Shown here: positions 31,101-41,190 of the stretch, one piece after another
Numbering within the stretch: the first letter of the stretch is position 1
Layout: every line of letters begins with the position of its first letter
NCBI RefSeq assembly: GCF_921293095.1
Contig: NC_060253.1
Coordinates: forward strand, 74,995,992 to 75,059,991
DNA length: 64,000 nucleotides
Origin: Ischnura elegans
Taxonomy: Eukaryota > Arthropoda > Insecta > Odonata > Coenagrionidae
Direction of reading: 5' to 3'
Translations under genes and position numbers: made by a program
Notes under the pieces: model-generated
What the model was told of the DNA's origin: nothing
Database searches by the model: none
Seen by the model: only the letters and a program-made list of their open reading frames with translations

Positions 31101-34100
31101 ACCTTCTTATGGTTATCTCTACATCGTTCTCCTTTACGATGAAACCGCCAAATAAGTTCGAATGCGTAAGGTTGTCCAAATACTGAACTATTTGTCACCA
31201 TGCTGCTAAAACTAAACTTACTTACTGCTAAAACACATTTGTTAACAACACTTTTTTGCTAAAATACACACAAGTTACTGCAAAAACACGTTTGAACTGA
31301 ACACCATTTGTAAAACTGAATACAGAACACACTGTTGATATTCAAATGAAAGTTCATTATTACACCATGCTAACTTTTCTCGTTTATGAACTCTTTTGAC
31401 ATTTTCAGAATAAAATTTTAAGGAACCAGTTTTATTATCACCGTTAGTGCAATTCTTTAAAGAAGCTGTAGCCCAAATCAGTTATTTTTATGTTACTTGA
31501 CCTATCTATTTTTTATGATTCCCAGTAAGGGGAACGAAACAATCCTTTATCAATAGTCAAAGGCTCTTCCCACTATCCCATTACGATTCCATTTGAGGCT
31601 CATGTTGAGCTTTTATGATGGTATCAACGTTAAACCTAGCAAAAAGGAAAAGTTGAAAGCCAATTTTCGGATTTTTTTTTACGGCCATGTCAAAATTAAT
31701 GCCAATGATAACCTTCCACTCAAATTTTATCTCTCAACCGAATAAGATATCGCGGATTATTGTTAATAATGACCCTTAGATCAATAAATCCCATTGAGGA
31801 GTCGTTCTGGAAACCAATTGACAAATTAAACAGGTTTTTTATTGTCTGTTATGGCAGAGATATAAAAATGGTGAGATTCGCCACGAGCTCGAATTAAGCG
31901 GTCCACTGCCTCTTTTAGATACTCCGAGACCTTGTGCAGAGGCTTCGCGTGGTTCGATTTTTTTTCTCGTGTGTGCCACTCATTCCTTCGATGAAAAGGT
32001 AGTTATATAATCAGAAGTTTAATGACGTCACCAACTCATTAAAAGTGGGCTGCAACTCGCACGTTCTTTTATTTTAAATTATGAGTGAGTGTAAAATAAA
32101 AGAATGACCATGACGAAAGAACGGCGAAATGACGAAGGTTTTTTTCGTCTTATCTCATCCTTCCCTTCCATTTTCCGATTTCTTTTAATTTCCAATCAGA
32201 AAATTTTCTACTTGTTATTGTGAAGATATTTACGTACGTTGCTCCTACGGTCGAATTTAGTAATCCCATGTCCAAATTTCCCAATTCAATCCAATTTTAG
32301 AATTATATCAACTTGTTTACTCAAAATGACCCGCAGCAATACTCTACACTGTGAGATAACGAGGTCATAATCTAATGTTGTTCAATTTCTACGAGTCACC
32401 TTGATATAATGGATGAACTTTCAGGGCAAGCATATTTTTGGGTGAAGGGAATTTCAAATAATCTTGACAGTGTCATTTCCTTTTTATTTTTACGATTATG
32501 AAGCAGATTTGAAGGGCTTTTTCAAATCCTATGTTGGTGATCCCGCGAAGATAGACATCAAAAATAGATTAAAAGAGCCGCACTATCTGACAAGAAAAGA
32601 TCAAAAGCACAAAATTCAACCTCCCAAGCAGCTTTCAACTTCTATGAAATGTTCTTTCCTGCATAGGGGAAAAGGGAATTGGAACGGTCTACCTAAGGTA
32701 GTTTTTGAGCCCTTTCCGCCCAACACAAGATCTTCATGAGCAGGTTAAATAATTTAATTAGGGTCTTTCTCTTTTTTCTATGTTCACTATTTTTAGAGTT
32801 AAGTTTATATTGTATTATTGTTTACCTATGTGTTTCCCCATGTATATGTTTTCTTATTGCAACGACATGAATTAACTTGGGTAAAACCAATATATGCCCG
32901 ATCGAATGGTCGACTTGTAACTTCATTTTTTTAATAATAATAATAACAAAAATAATAATAATTGCTTGTAATTTACGGACAGCAGGCGTCCATATTGAAT
33001 TTCCGTCTCATTACGTCAGAGGAAAGCTATGCACCAACATGTCCGTGACAGTTCGATAGCATAAAGGAATTTTTCTATAATTTTCCTAAGTGACATAATA
33101 AATGTATGCATTTTCAGCTCTATTCAGGAAAGACTTAAACTGCGTGTTCTTTTGTGCTGTAAAGTTTAATGGCGAAATTTGTAGCCGCCACAATAAATAT
33201 GATTGAGTAGAAATTTTTCGCTTTTTAAAAAATCAGAATTCTAGAAATTTAATTCCTCCGAGAAGGAGCCCTGGGTTAGAAAGGATTCAGAGCCAGTTCA
33301 TGATGTCAAGTTAAATTTTTTTCGGAGAGTGAAAAACATAATCAGCGAATACCTCCATTTGAAGTATCTAATGAAATGTTATTCTTAAATACTTCGCTCT
33401 TGGTTTCAAATATTCTACAGTTGAGACTACTGCTGTACCACATTCCGGTTGGCGATGTTTGTGTTGTTGATGATGTTTTTTCGGGCCCCGCCTATTTATA
33501 GGGTCACTTGCCCTAAGTTTCGTGGCCATTGCTGGACAGTTTTTCTTTGGGAACGAGGATAGTTTTTCAGTGGAGGGATAGTTTTTCAGTGGAGATATAT
33601 TTATAAGGGTATATTGAGGAATGGAGGCTGATAAGGGGTATTTGTCCAAAACATTATAAATGCGGTTCTAATTCTCTTTTGATCATTTTACAGGCGAAAG
33701 CTGCCTCCGAAAGCGGTGAGAGAACAGCAATCCCAGAACGGTCCCATATACGTCCAGGCTGCATCGTTCGCGGTCCAGTGCAATGAAGAGTCCTTAGGGA
33801 CGGAAGGTGCGGACTCCCCGGCCGAAATGATACCGGAGAACTCCGCGCAAGACGAGGAGAGCATAGACATCAAACTGGAGCACTATCCTTTATCGGAATC
33901 GGATCCTCTGATGCCGGACTGCGGCGAAGACAGTTCCGTCAGCTTACCGCACAGTTCCGTTAGCCTACCGCCACCTCAACCGTCCGTCGAACAGGTCGCT
34001 GGCCCCGGACCTGGGGCATTCCACGAGTTGAGGAGGGACATTGACGAGCGGTTTCATGTGCTTCAGGAGAAACTGTCGGTCGAGAGGAGGACTGATGGAG

Positions 34101-34255
34101 TAGAGCATCCTGTGGAGATATTTTTCCGGAGCATGGCTTCGACTGTGATGACGTTTTCGCCTCGTCTCATGGCGGAGGCCAAAGTGCGCGTTTGTCAAAT
34201 CATATCCGAACTCGAATTGAGGAATCTCGCGGAAGATCCTCGCAATTGGAAATAA
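27945..34255 (+). CDS. MADF-BESS domain transcriptional regulator, three exons
   Basis: Joining 27945-28101, 30371-30518 and 33694-34255 gives an uninterrupted 288-residue protein with consensus splice sites. Residues about 12-96 form a MADF domain: LIYLVKKHPYLY, VWEEIAKSM, CKTRWRTIRDSYRK and NLRFLDD. MADF domains are Myb-related DNA-binding folds expanded in insects (Adf-1 type). Residues 240-277 (HPVEIFFRSMASTV to IISELEL) form a BESS motif, which mediates protein contacts. The linker is acidic and proline/serine-rich with two near-identical SVSLP repeats; IKLE at 161-164 fits a SUMO-site consensus. The likely role is a nuclear DNA-binding co-regulator; target genes cannot be told. An AATAAA overlaps the stop codon, but the true polyadenylation site is unknown. 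Confidence 0.92.
29069..29371. mobile_element. hAT-like MITE (CAGTGGCGTAACTAG family)
   Basis: Starts CAGTGGCGTAACTAG and ends TAGTTACGCCACCG. The flanking CTCCCTAT (29061-29068) and CTACCTAT (29372-29379) are an 8-bp duplication with one difference. The interior block GGAAAATTTTT..GAAAATG..CCTGGAAATACAT matches the copy at 42924-43198. Non-coding, 303 bp. Confidence 0.85.
29383..29616. mobile_element. hAT-like MITE next to the previous one
   Basis: Starts CTGTAGCGGATA and ends TATCCGCCACTG, matching the family at 23911. Its 8-bp flanks CCTATGAG (29375-29382) and CCTATGAC (29617-29624) differ at one base. The left flank overlaps the right target duplication of the 29069-29371 MITE by five bases. 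Confidence 0.8.
30218..30236 (+). repeat. Run of 19 G
   Basis: Uninterrupted G homopolymer within intron 1. Length is uncertain because such runs are prone to sequencing and replication error. Confidence 0.8.
30371..30518 (+). CDS. MADF-BESS gene, coding exon 2
   Basis: Follows a TTTAACAG acceptor and ends at AG|GTGAGTGTG. Encodes residues 53-101 and part of 102: the CKTRWRTIRDSYRK helix, a lysine-rich stretch (KNKKKAR) suited to DNA contact or nuclear import, and the FLDD end of the MADF fold. Confidence 0.9.
30519..33693 (+). other. Intron 2 of the MADF-BESS gene
   Basis: 3175 bp from GTGAGT to TTTTACAG. Apart from a LINE 3' end at 32480-32965, no element or gene is recognised in it. Confidence 0.8.
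32480..32965 (+). mobile_element. LINE 3' end inside intron 2
   Basis: 32464-32739 encodes a tail with MKCSFLHRGKGNWNGLPKVV, the F..R....WN.LP..V signature found at the C-terminus of many CR1/Jockey/I-type LINEs. About 200 bp of 3' UTR-like sequence follows and ends in TAATAATAATAATAAC-type repeats near 32930-32962. The copy is 5'-truncated and in the same orientation as the host gene. Confidence 0.65.
33694..34255 (+). CDS. MADF-BESS gene, coding exon 3 with BESS motif
   Basis: Starts after TTTTACAG and ends at TAA 34253-34255. Encodes residues 102-288: an acidic, proline-rich linker, a helical stretch ELRRDIDERFHVLQEKL (coiled-coil-like) and the BESS motif, then a short NLAEDPRNWK tail. 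Confidence 0.92.
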
Positions 34256-34581
34256 AAGTTGTTTTGTTTATTTTTCTATCCGTTCTTTTGTTTATTTGTG
34301 ATAGTTCTTTTGTTTTTTCCAGTCTTTATTGTGCGAGGCGACCGACCCCCCGAACTTGCCCAGCGGTGTTACCATGTTCGAAAGGATATTTGGGGTAACA
34401 TGAGCGCATTCAGGTGTTATTTAGTTGAAATGAATGTTCATTTGAAAATAATTTGAGCCTGTCTACATTCATTAAACCATATAGGCGATTAAAATTAATC
34501 ACCGACATGAGCTTCAACTACTCCGTTGACTCGTTCAATTGTATTTGGCTCAACCATGTGGAAGTTAATACTCGACAATGA

Positions 34582-34778
34582 AAAGGAGACTTCGTTGATT
34601 TCCACTAATTTATTTTATCCGTACGACATGTTTCGAACCATAGAGGTCATTATCAAGTGACTTGATAATGATCTCTATGACTTATCTCTATGATCTAAGT
34701 GACTTGATAATGACCTCAATGATTCGAAACATGTCGTACGGACAAAATAAATTAGTGGAAATCAACGAAGTCTCCTTT
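34582..34778. repeat. 77-bp-arm hairpin carrying ribozyme-like motif copies C
   Basis: The arms 34582-34658 and 34702-34778 are reverse complements with only about three mismatches; the 43-base loop contains a further partial copy of ACTTGATAATGA. Each arm, read toward the outside, gives TTGATAATGACC, a short loop, GGTTCGAAACATG and GTCGTACGG, a weaker form of the CTGATGA-stem-GAAAC motif. It sits about 330 bp past the MADF stop codon. Such paired copies are common in Penelope-like elements and MITEs. Confidence 0.75.
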
Positions 34779-34811
34779 ACTCCGTTGACATTATACAGCC
34801 TGAAATATCTG

Positions 34812-34958
34812 CAGTGTAGTAGTTGGGGAAAAAAATTAGGTGGTACTCACCAAAAATTGCCAACAGCTTAACATGCATTATACATCCGGTTTAACCGGTA
34901 CGCTTATCACGAGTTTGGATTTTAGGGGGTATGCCTTACCGGCCCAACGACACCACTG
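34812..34958. mobile_element. Small MITE (GTAGTTGG family), copy 1
   Basis: Starts CAGTGTAGTAGTTGGGG and ends CCGGCCCAACGACACCACTG. Shares CTCACCAAAAATT, CAACAGCT.AACAT, ATACATCCGG and GAGTTTGGATTTTAGGG with 39314-39471. Non-coding; hAT-like by its CAGTG ends. Confidence 0.7.
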
Positions 34959-35563
34959 CCTTTACTTTTATAAATAATCGAGTCACATGCAAAGTCAGTG
35001 ACATAGCCATGAATTTTTTTCCGGGGGGGGTCCAAAACCAGGGAGGGGAATTTTTGAAAAACAGGGTACAAATACCTTATTAATCCGAGATCTCCTACTA
35101 CCGCATCAAAATCTCACCTCAAAATTGGGGCTCCCATGTCATCTGTATCCACTCCTCCTTCGTTTTTCATCGATTTCATTCTTATGCTTTTTCCTTTGTA
35201 TAAATCTTCCAGATATTCTTGAGATGATAGAAGCAGTGGCAGATCAAGGGTAGGGGACTAATGGAAATTCACCCATCCCAAAATTAAAGAAATACTCTTT
35301 TCCTGAGCATATAATGGTATTCCAGTGGGAGGTAATTTGGCGAGGGGAGGGGCCTCGAAGTGGGGCTAGACGACGCGGAAAAGGTAGTCAAAATTCACTC
35401 CACAGCCAACTTCCCAAATGGCTATGCAATATAGGAGTTGAATTTCCACAAATAAGTAAGTGCGTAAGAATCCAATAGTTATGCAACATCCTCCGGACCT
35501 TGTGATAAGTTTTTCGAATTTTTAAGATCAGAAAAATGTCCGCAGTGCGTGTGCATCATCTAA
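34959..35563. other. No gene; scraps of G-rich hAT-like repeats
   Basis: Fragments such as CAGTGACATAGCCATG (near 35003) and GCAGTGGCAGATCAAGGG (near 35232) resemble MITE ends, but no partner ends or target duplications were found. Confidence 0.4.
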
Positions 35564-35619
35564 TCATCCGTCACTCTGACTTGATCCGTGGAAACTATGA
35601 TTCGTTGCATGATACTTAC

Positions 35620-35794
35620 CCACTACACCACCGGAACGGTGGTGCTCCGAGGCAGTCTCAATGCCAAATACGTCGCCTGTGTCCACAGTTGTCCCGGCGA
35701 GAGTAAACTCCATTCTAGTAGGTGAGTTGTAGGCGAAGCACACTTCGGAGGATATGGGGAAGAATTCGTTGCCGGATCTTTTGCGCGTTGTCAT
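35620..35794 (-). CDS. Candidate first coding exon of an unidentified minus-strand gene
   Basis: ATG at 35794, 58 codons, then a strong donor GGTAAGTATC. The peptide begins MTTRKRSGNEFFPISSEV and has balanced, non-repetitive composition and fairly GC-rich third positions, unlike the surrounding noise frames. No family was recognised. Downstream exons on the minus strand would lie at lower coordinates, toward or within the MADF gene, and none was identified. It may be a first exon, an exon remnant or chance. Confidence 0.35.
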
Positions 35795-36016
35795 AATGCG
35801 ACGGATGTGATTATTTCCCCGGTATAAGGGGCATATAGCTTTTAAAATTCCTGGCTGTATGAGAGCATTACGTGGGCAAAATTTTGGAAAACAAGTAGTT
35901 CCCGAACTGGCCGCTTTCAGACGCTAATGAGCTTTGCGTTAATTTTTTCCGCCACTGTACAACTCCATAAAAACCCTCGCATTGTGAGGTTGGTCAGGGA
36001 GAGGAATTTTTCCTCA

Positions 36017-36247
36017 CTAGGCCCTAATGTGTACATCATCGTAAATCGACAATCCCAAGCTTGGTTTGGTGCAGGTCTCCACTCCTCTCTCCCATCCGCT
36101 AGCCTTTACATAGTGACGCATTTCCTTTCTTTTACTTCCTTTACGACCTTTCCCATGTAACTCATACGGAGCGTCCCTTGCCCTTCTTCCCTCCACCTGT
36201 CCTACGATCGTTTTCCTCAGGCCATCATGTCTCTTGATGTGGCCCAC
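36017..36247 (-). mobile_element. LINE C-terminal scrap
   Basis: Minus-strand reading GHIKRHDGLRKTIVGQVEGR matches the tail GHILRHNGLMKTIVEGQVDGK of the 9.7-kb LINE remnant. No other LINE part is adjacent. Confidence 0.65.
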
Positions 36248-36281
36248 TAAAACGGAATTCGTGATCAGTAAACCTACAGTC

Positions 36282-36542
36282 CAGGGACGCCGACTTACAA
36301 AAAATATTGGGGGGGCCCAAACCGGGGATCTTGCCCCCGGAAATTTTATAAGTAGTGAGTTTTAAGTTTTTTAAGCATTTTAGAAGAGTAATATGATCAA
36401 CATTAGAACCCTGATTACTCGAATCTCGATATCTGGACACTCCGGGGAAAATCGTCAAGCCTGACACATTTTTACCTCACACCCATAACGAATTTTTGAG
36501 GGGGCTTATACCCCCTCAAGCCCCATGAAGTCGGTGCCACTG
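36282..36542. mobile_element. hAT-like MITE (CAGGG.GCCGACTTACAA family), copy 1
   Basis: Starts CAGGGACGCCGACTTACAA and ends TCGGTGCCACTG. The interior closely matches 63480-63741, including ATTAGAACCCTGAT, CTCGAATCTCGATATCTGGA and TCCGGGGAAAAT. No clear 8-bp target duplication is left here. Confidence 0.75.
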
Positions 36543-36694
36543 ATAAAATCCAAAGGCGTTATCCACTGGTTCAAGGCATTTTTACAAGGGAAATCAAACA
36601 AGCATTCTTTATACGCTGAAACTTTGTTCGTCAACGAAATGTTTTGCCTGCTTATGGGACGGCCAATAATTGCTTTGGACGATTATGTTAGGAG

Positions 36695-36870
36695 GGGGTA
36701 GAGCCGCTCGATGGCGGTGGGGTAAAGTCCTCAACTACCAAACCGTAGGTCGTGGGTTCGAATCCCACCTGGGTAGGTGGTCCCTATCCAAGGCATGGAT
36801 ATTTGTGTTGTGTATTATTTATCCTCCATTGTAAAGACCTTCAAGTGCTGGAAATAAATAAAAAAAGAAG
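36695..36870 (+). mobile_element. tRNA-derived SINE
   Basis: The head has an A-box-like GTAGAGCCGCTCGATGG and a perfect B box GGTTCGAATCC (36755-36765) inside a fully paired GTGGG..CCCAC T arm. A roughly 90-bp tRNA-unrelated body and an A-rich tail (GGAAATAAATAAAAAAAG) follow. The D and anticodon arms do not pair well, so it is a SINE and not a tRNA gene. RNA polymerase III promoter elements are retained. Confidence 0.75.
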
Positions 36871-39313
36871 CCGATTATCACCAAATGTCACGTGAGGGAG
36901 GGAAGGTTCCAGACAAGTATCACGTATTTTTTCTACATGAAACAGTGTAAAATGTGATTGTAGACTACGATCTTAGTATTCTTAAATACTAGTTTTGACG
37001 TATATTAAGTAAAAATAAATGAACAAATTGTTATTTTTTTTAAATCCAACGCAATGAACCATAGATTAACACATTTACACTGAAAATAGGCATTTTGAAT
37101 TATTACACGTGAGATTAAGAGGGTGGAGGGGGTCGAGCCAACACTCACGATATATGACGAAGGGAAAAAAGGGAGGGGGTTCAAAAATCACCGCACCTTA
37201 TTAATCGATGATCCCTTATACTTTAAGTATCGTTAGTACCGACCCGCGGTTTTATAAGAGGTTGGTAATCTCTCTATGCTCGTTCTGTTATGTTCATGTT
37301 CGTAACGTGCAATGTAAAAGATTATCTTGACTATCTCATGATTTTTCAAGGATTATACGAAGCAAACGCCATGCTACCAGGAAATATTTGATGGGGTTTC
37401 GTCGCTACGAAGTCATATTGTCCTCATTTATTAGCAACCTTATTGTCTGACCACCTGTGGAAAGAAAAGCCTTCCCCTCCGGCTCAATCGTTAGCTTCTA
37501 AATCTCGATTTATGTTACCTAATTCTAAGCACTTCAGCTAGTGAAATTTCCTAAATCGCTAAAACCGCTTAGAGAAACAAATAAGGACAACTATCTTAAG
37601 ATGTATGAAAAACTGAGGTACCGATTGTACTTTAAATTCTTTATTGGCTTAAACGCATCAGACATGATTTAGAATTATATTTTGTGATAAACACTGTTTT
37701 TGAGTTTCATTTTGAAAATATACTCGTCTACCATGACTTTTCATTAATATTTTAATGAGGAAAAAGTGGGGAAAAATTTCCACCTTTCAAGTCGTCAGTG
37801 GGGCTCGATCCGGTGACCTCCGTATTGAAAAATTCTGACCTTGCTTTCAATGACAAGAAATGAAAATGAAATAAGAAATGAAATGGGTGAGGACGACGTG
37901 GTTCCACAAGTTGTGAATTCCCTGGAGCGCGTCCCCGTGGGGGCCGGAAGACTTCAGGGAACTCCCACCAGCCTGAAATCCTCCGACATCCACTGGGCCG
38001 CAGAACCAAGACCACGCCGCCCTCAAACGATAAAGGCGAAAAATTAGGCATATAAACACCGATCCAACCGGTGACCATGGTAATCCTTCTCAAGTAAAAG
38101 GCCCAGTCACGAGGCTGGCGTTTTCGCGCAAAATTTACTTCACCAATCTATAATGTGGACGAGACTGTACCGAAGGAGATTAAAAAATTAAGATAATCTA
38201 ATTTCGATTTGTACGTCACACATTTGGCGTGTATCTCACGTTCGTATAAAATTTCATATCGCCGTAGCAAATCAATACATAGTGATGGACCATTGTTACC
38301 CACTTGAGATCCAGTAATTAGAGTAATTTCATTATGGTGCTTCAGTTCTTGATTTCATTGTGGTTAATCTGGAAACTGAAATGTAATGCAAAAATAAACG
38401 CGGAAAAACTAGGACTGCCCATTATTTTCCTTTTATTATGACGTATTTCTCGTAAAAAAAACTGCCGTCATCTTTGTGCTCACGTATAACATTTTTCAGC
38501 ATTTTGCCTGTGCCTCAAGGTTTAAAATACGTATGATAAAAATCCGAAAAAAATTTCAAATTTGAGATGCAGGAAAATTTTGGCGAGGGTGAAATTTACA
38601 CCACAGGGAAAAATAAAATTATAGCACATATTTGAATCAAGTGTTAAGCCAGAAAACGAGACAGTCCAGCTTGAGTGATGCATCTTCGCATATGTATATG
38701 GGGGGACGGTGGTACGTTCCCCCCAAAACTCTTTTAAAACAGGCAAGATATTTTATAGGGTTATCATTACGTTCGTTTTGTTTCGTGTATTACGGAGCAT
38801 CAAGCATTTAATTTTATATTAATAACTTTCATATTAAAATAGAGAGAAAATTGCGCGCGCGGCTAAAACATCGATTTTTATTTCGCTTCATGCTAACGGT
38901 CGTAATTGCTTTATTTGGATGGACACTCTAAAACATTTTATGTAATTTAACGTAAATATCTCGAGGCAACTCTGTGATCCTTTTCTTATAATCCCAAATA
39001 AACACAAAATTTCGACGAAAATGTCCTCCAATTTGTATCGTATCGACGAAAAATATCGCAAGACAGCGAAAAAATTAGGCTATAAGAAATTTAAAATAAT
39101 GCGGCACTAAACAAACTATATCTTATACACAATTCACTTGGTAAGAGATCCACTTTCCAACGTCCGTCGAGCACAGTATTCCCCGTGGCCAGCAGCAAGC
39201 TCCGAACTGTGCCGCACGTTCGAAAAAATCGATCTTAACTTCGGCGACGAAGGTGGTCGCAATTCTCCTTTAGGTATCATACTCTATAGGTTTTGTTGTA
39301 TATGTGGTGTAAA
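36871..39313. other. No gene recognised
   Basis: 2.4 kb without supportable genes. Overlapping short frames at 37752-38093 lie in a GC-richer patch; its minus strand has GGATCGAGCCCCAC near 37805, a weak B-box-like word that may mark a SINE scrap. Confidence 0.4.
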
Positions 39314-39471
39314 CAGTGATGTAGTTGGAAAAAAAATTTAGACGGTGCTCACCAAAAATTCCAACAGCTGAACATTTGTAATACATCCGGCCGCGAAGGT
39401 ATTTTAACCGGTGGGCTTATAATGAGTTTGGATTTTAGGGAATACGCCGTACCGGCCCAACTACAGCTCTG
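39314..39471. mobile_element. Small MITE (GTAGTTGG family), copy 2
   Basis: Starts CAGTGATGTAGTTGG and ends CCAACTACAGCTCTG. Flanks GGTGTAAA and AGTGTAGG agree at 5 of 8 positions. See 34812-34958 for the shared interior. Confidence 0.7.
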
Positions 39472-39929
39472 AGTGTAGGGGATGCATACGTTACTGGTTA
39501 AATACATATTTTTGTGGAATATACAAGGTATTTTGATATTTCACTAAACACGCCACACCCTGAAAATGTCTACGGAGTGTACAAAACCCAGTTCAGTGAA
39601 TATTTTTTTTTAAATACACAAGCTATTTTTTATTTCAATCAGGGTAGGTGGATTTAAATTGTACCATGAATGGTTCAAATAGGACACTAACTTCAAGATT
39701 TAAAAGAAAATTAATATTTAAAGATGAAAAGTAAGCTGATATGAGAATCGAATTGACACTAGTGTATTCCAGATCGAGAATGAATATAATACATCAAGTA
39801 AATAGCAACTCACAACCGATAAACCAATTTCAATAATTGAATCTATAAAGTAGGTACTCTCATTTTCAATAATATGTAGACACCCATGAATCCCACTTTG
39901 CTGGCGGGGCCGGGTCGGTGAAAACTTAG
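39472..39929. other. No gene recognised
   Basis: AT-rich, no supportable feature. Confidence 0.4.
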
Positions 39930-40012
39930 AATGTTGGCACATAAAGCGATCTGCATCCTTTGCCCTCACGGCTCCAAGAGCCGACCGTACCAACCGCGCT
40001 ACAGGATTCAAA
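39930..40012 (-). mobile_element. tRNA-like 5' half (SINE scrap)
   Basis: On the minus strand TGTAGCGCGGTTGGTACGG looks like a D arm and A box, followed by CGGCTCTTGGAGCCG, a well-paired anticodon-arm hairpin. No B box follows, so this is a truncated tRNA-derived element. Confidence 0.5.
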
Positions 40013-41190
40013 CTTCAGGGGGAAAAGCCCTTGTGGATTTAAAATTAGCGAACGGAATGCACTGTGGAAACTCACGTCCACGCACAGTTGTGCCGTCGAA
40101 GCGTTTTCTTTCGGGCTCTGTGGCGAGGTTTTTCCTCTCTTTAGATTCATATTTGGACTCACCGTTTATGTCTCACGAAGACGTAGGCTGATTAGGTGAA
40201 TCCCATGCGCGATAATTGCGGTCAAGTTCTGTTCCGTTTCGTATCCGAAGGAATCATTTTTTTTTATTGTGTAAAAGATGCATTCCTAACACCAACACAA
40301 TCGATACAGATGGCTCAAGAAGAAGTAAATGGTGAGTTTTCTTAAACGACTAAATTTATGAAAATGATGACTCTATCCACATTAATGCATTTATTTCAAA
40401 TCAGATTCATTCCATGAGAGGAAATAAGCGTGGAAAGTGGCACAGTATCCTCCTGTTTGGAGGCTAGTAACAGCCAAATCTCAGACGAATGAAATTTTTA
40501 CTCATACTATCGACAATTCTTCCGTCCAAGTTTTTGATCGACACGGTCCCATCTGTGAAAGTGGACACGTGGGTGTTTACGTATTATTGAAAACAATAGG
40601 GCCACAGACGTTGAAGTCTCCGGCGGTTTTTTTAAATCGTCCCCTGCAGTTCTGATGCTCACTCCCCATTTGTTTAGACTGTAGTATAAAATTTTCGGCT
40701 GATTCCTAGATTTCTTTGGTATTTAGGAAAAGTTAATAAACAAAATTTTGAATATTTTATTTTAACAATAATACATGAAATGACGTCAAGTCAAGGTTAT
40801 GGCTACTTACTTAATTGAAAGCTTGGCGTTAAAATAATCCAAAAATTATGGCTTTATGGCAATTGAGTGGAGAGAGAGAGATAAGGATTTTTATTATGAA
40901 AGACACGCTTTCTAGTAAATGTGAAAAAGAAAAATCGCGTATACCATGCTATTTCTTCGCGAAACGGTCGTCGAAATTTTAGTTTGAGATAAATATACAG
41001 CCATTCGGAAATTTTAATCAAAATTTGAGACCATAAGGGACCATGGCGTATTGAATTTCGATGTAATGACCGAAAGTCTTGTCTTCAACGGAAGCTTTTG
41101 CGATGACTCCTAATGTAATTGGGTCGAATTAGTCTGTTTGCAAATTAGCGAGGAAGGGCAGAAAAACATGTGTAAAGAATATCTCTTAAG
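40013..41190. other. No gene recognised
   Basis: Short frames only; no RNA gene or repeat boundary seen. Confidence 0.4.

Noticed and set aside
36695-36780. A tRNA gene at 36.7 kb
   Set aside because: The T arm is perfect but the D, anticodon and acceptor arms do not fold, and an A-rich tail follows. A SINE fits better.
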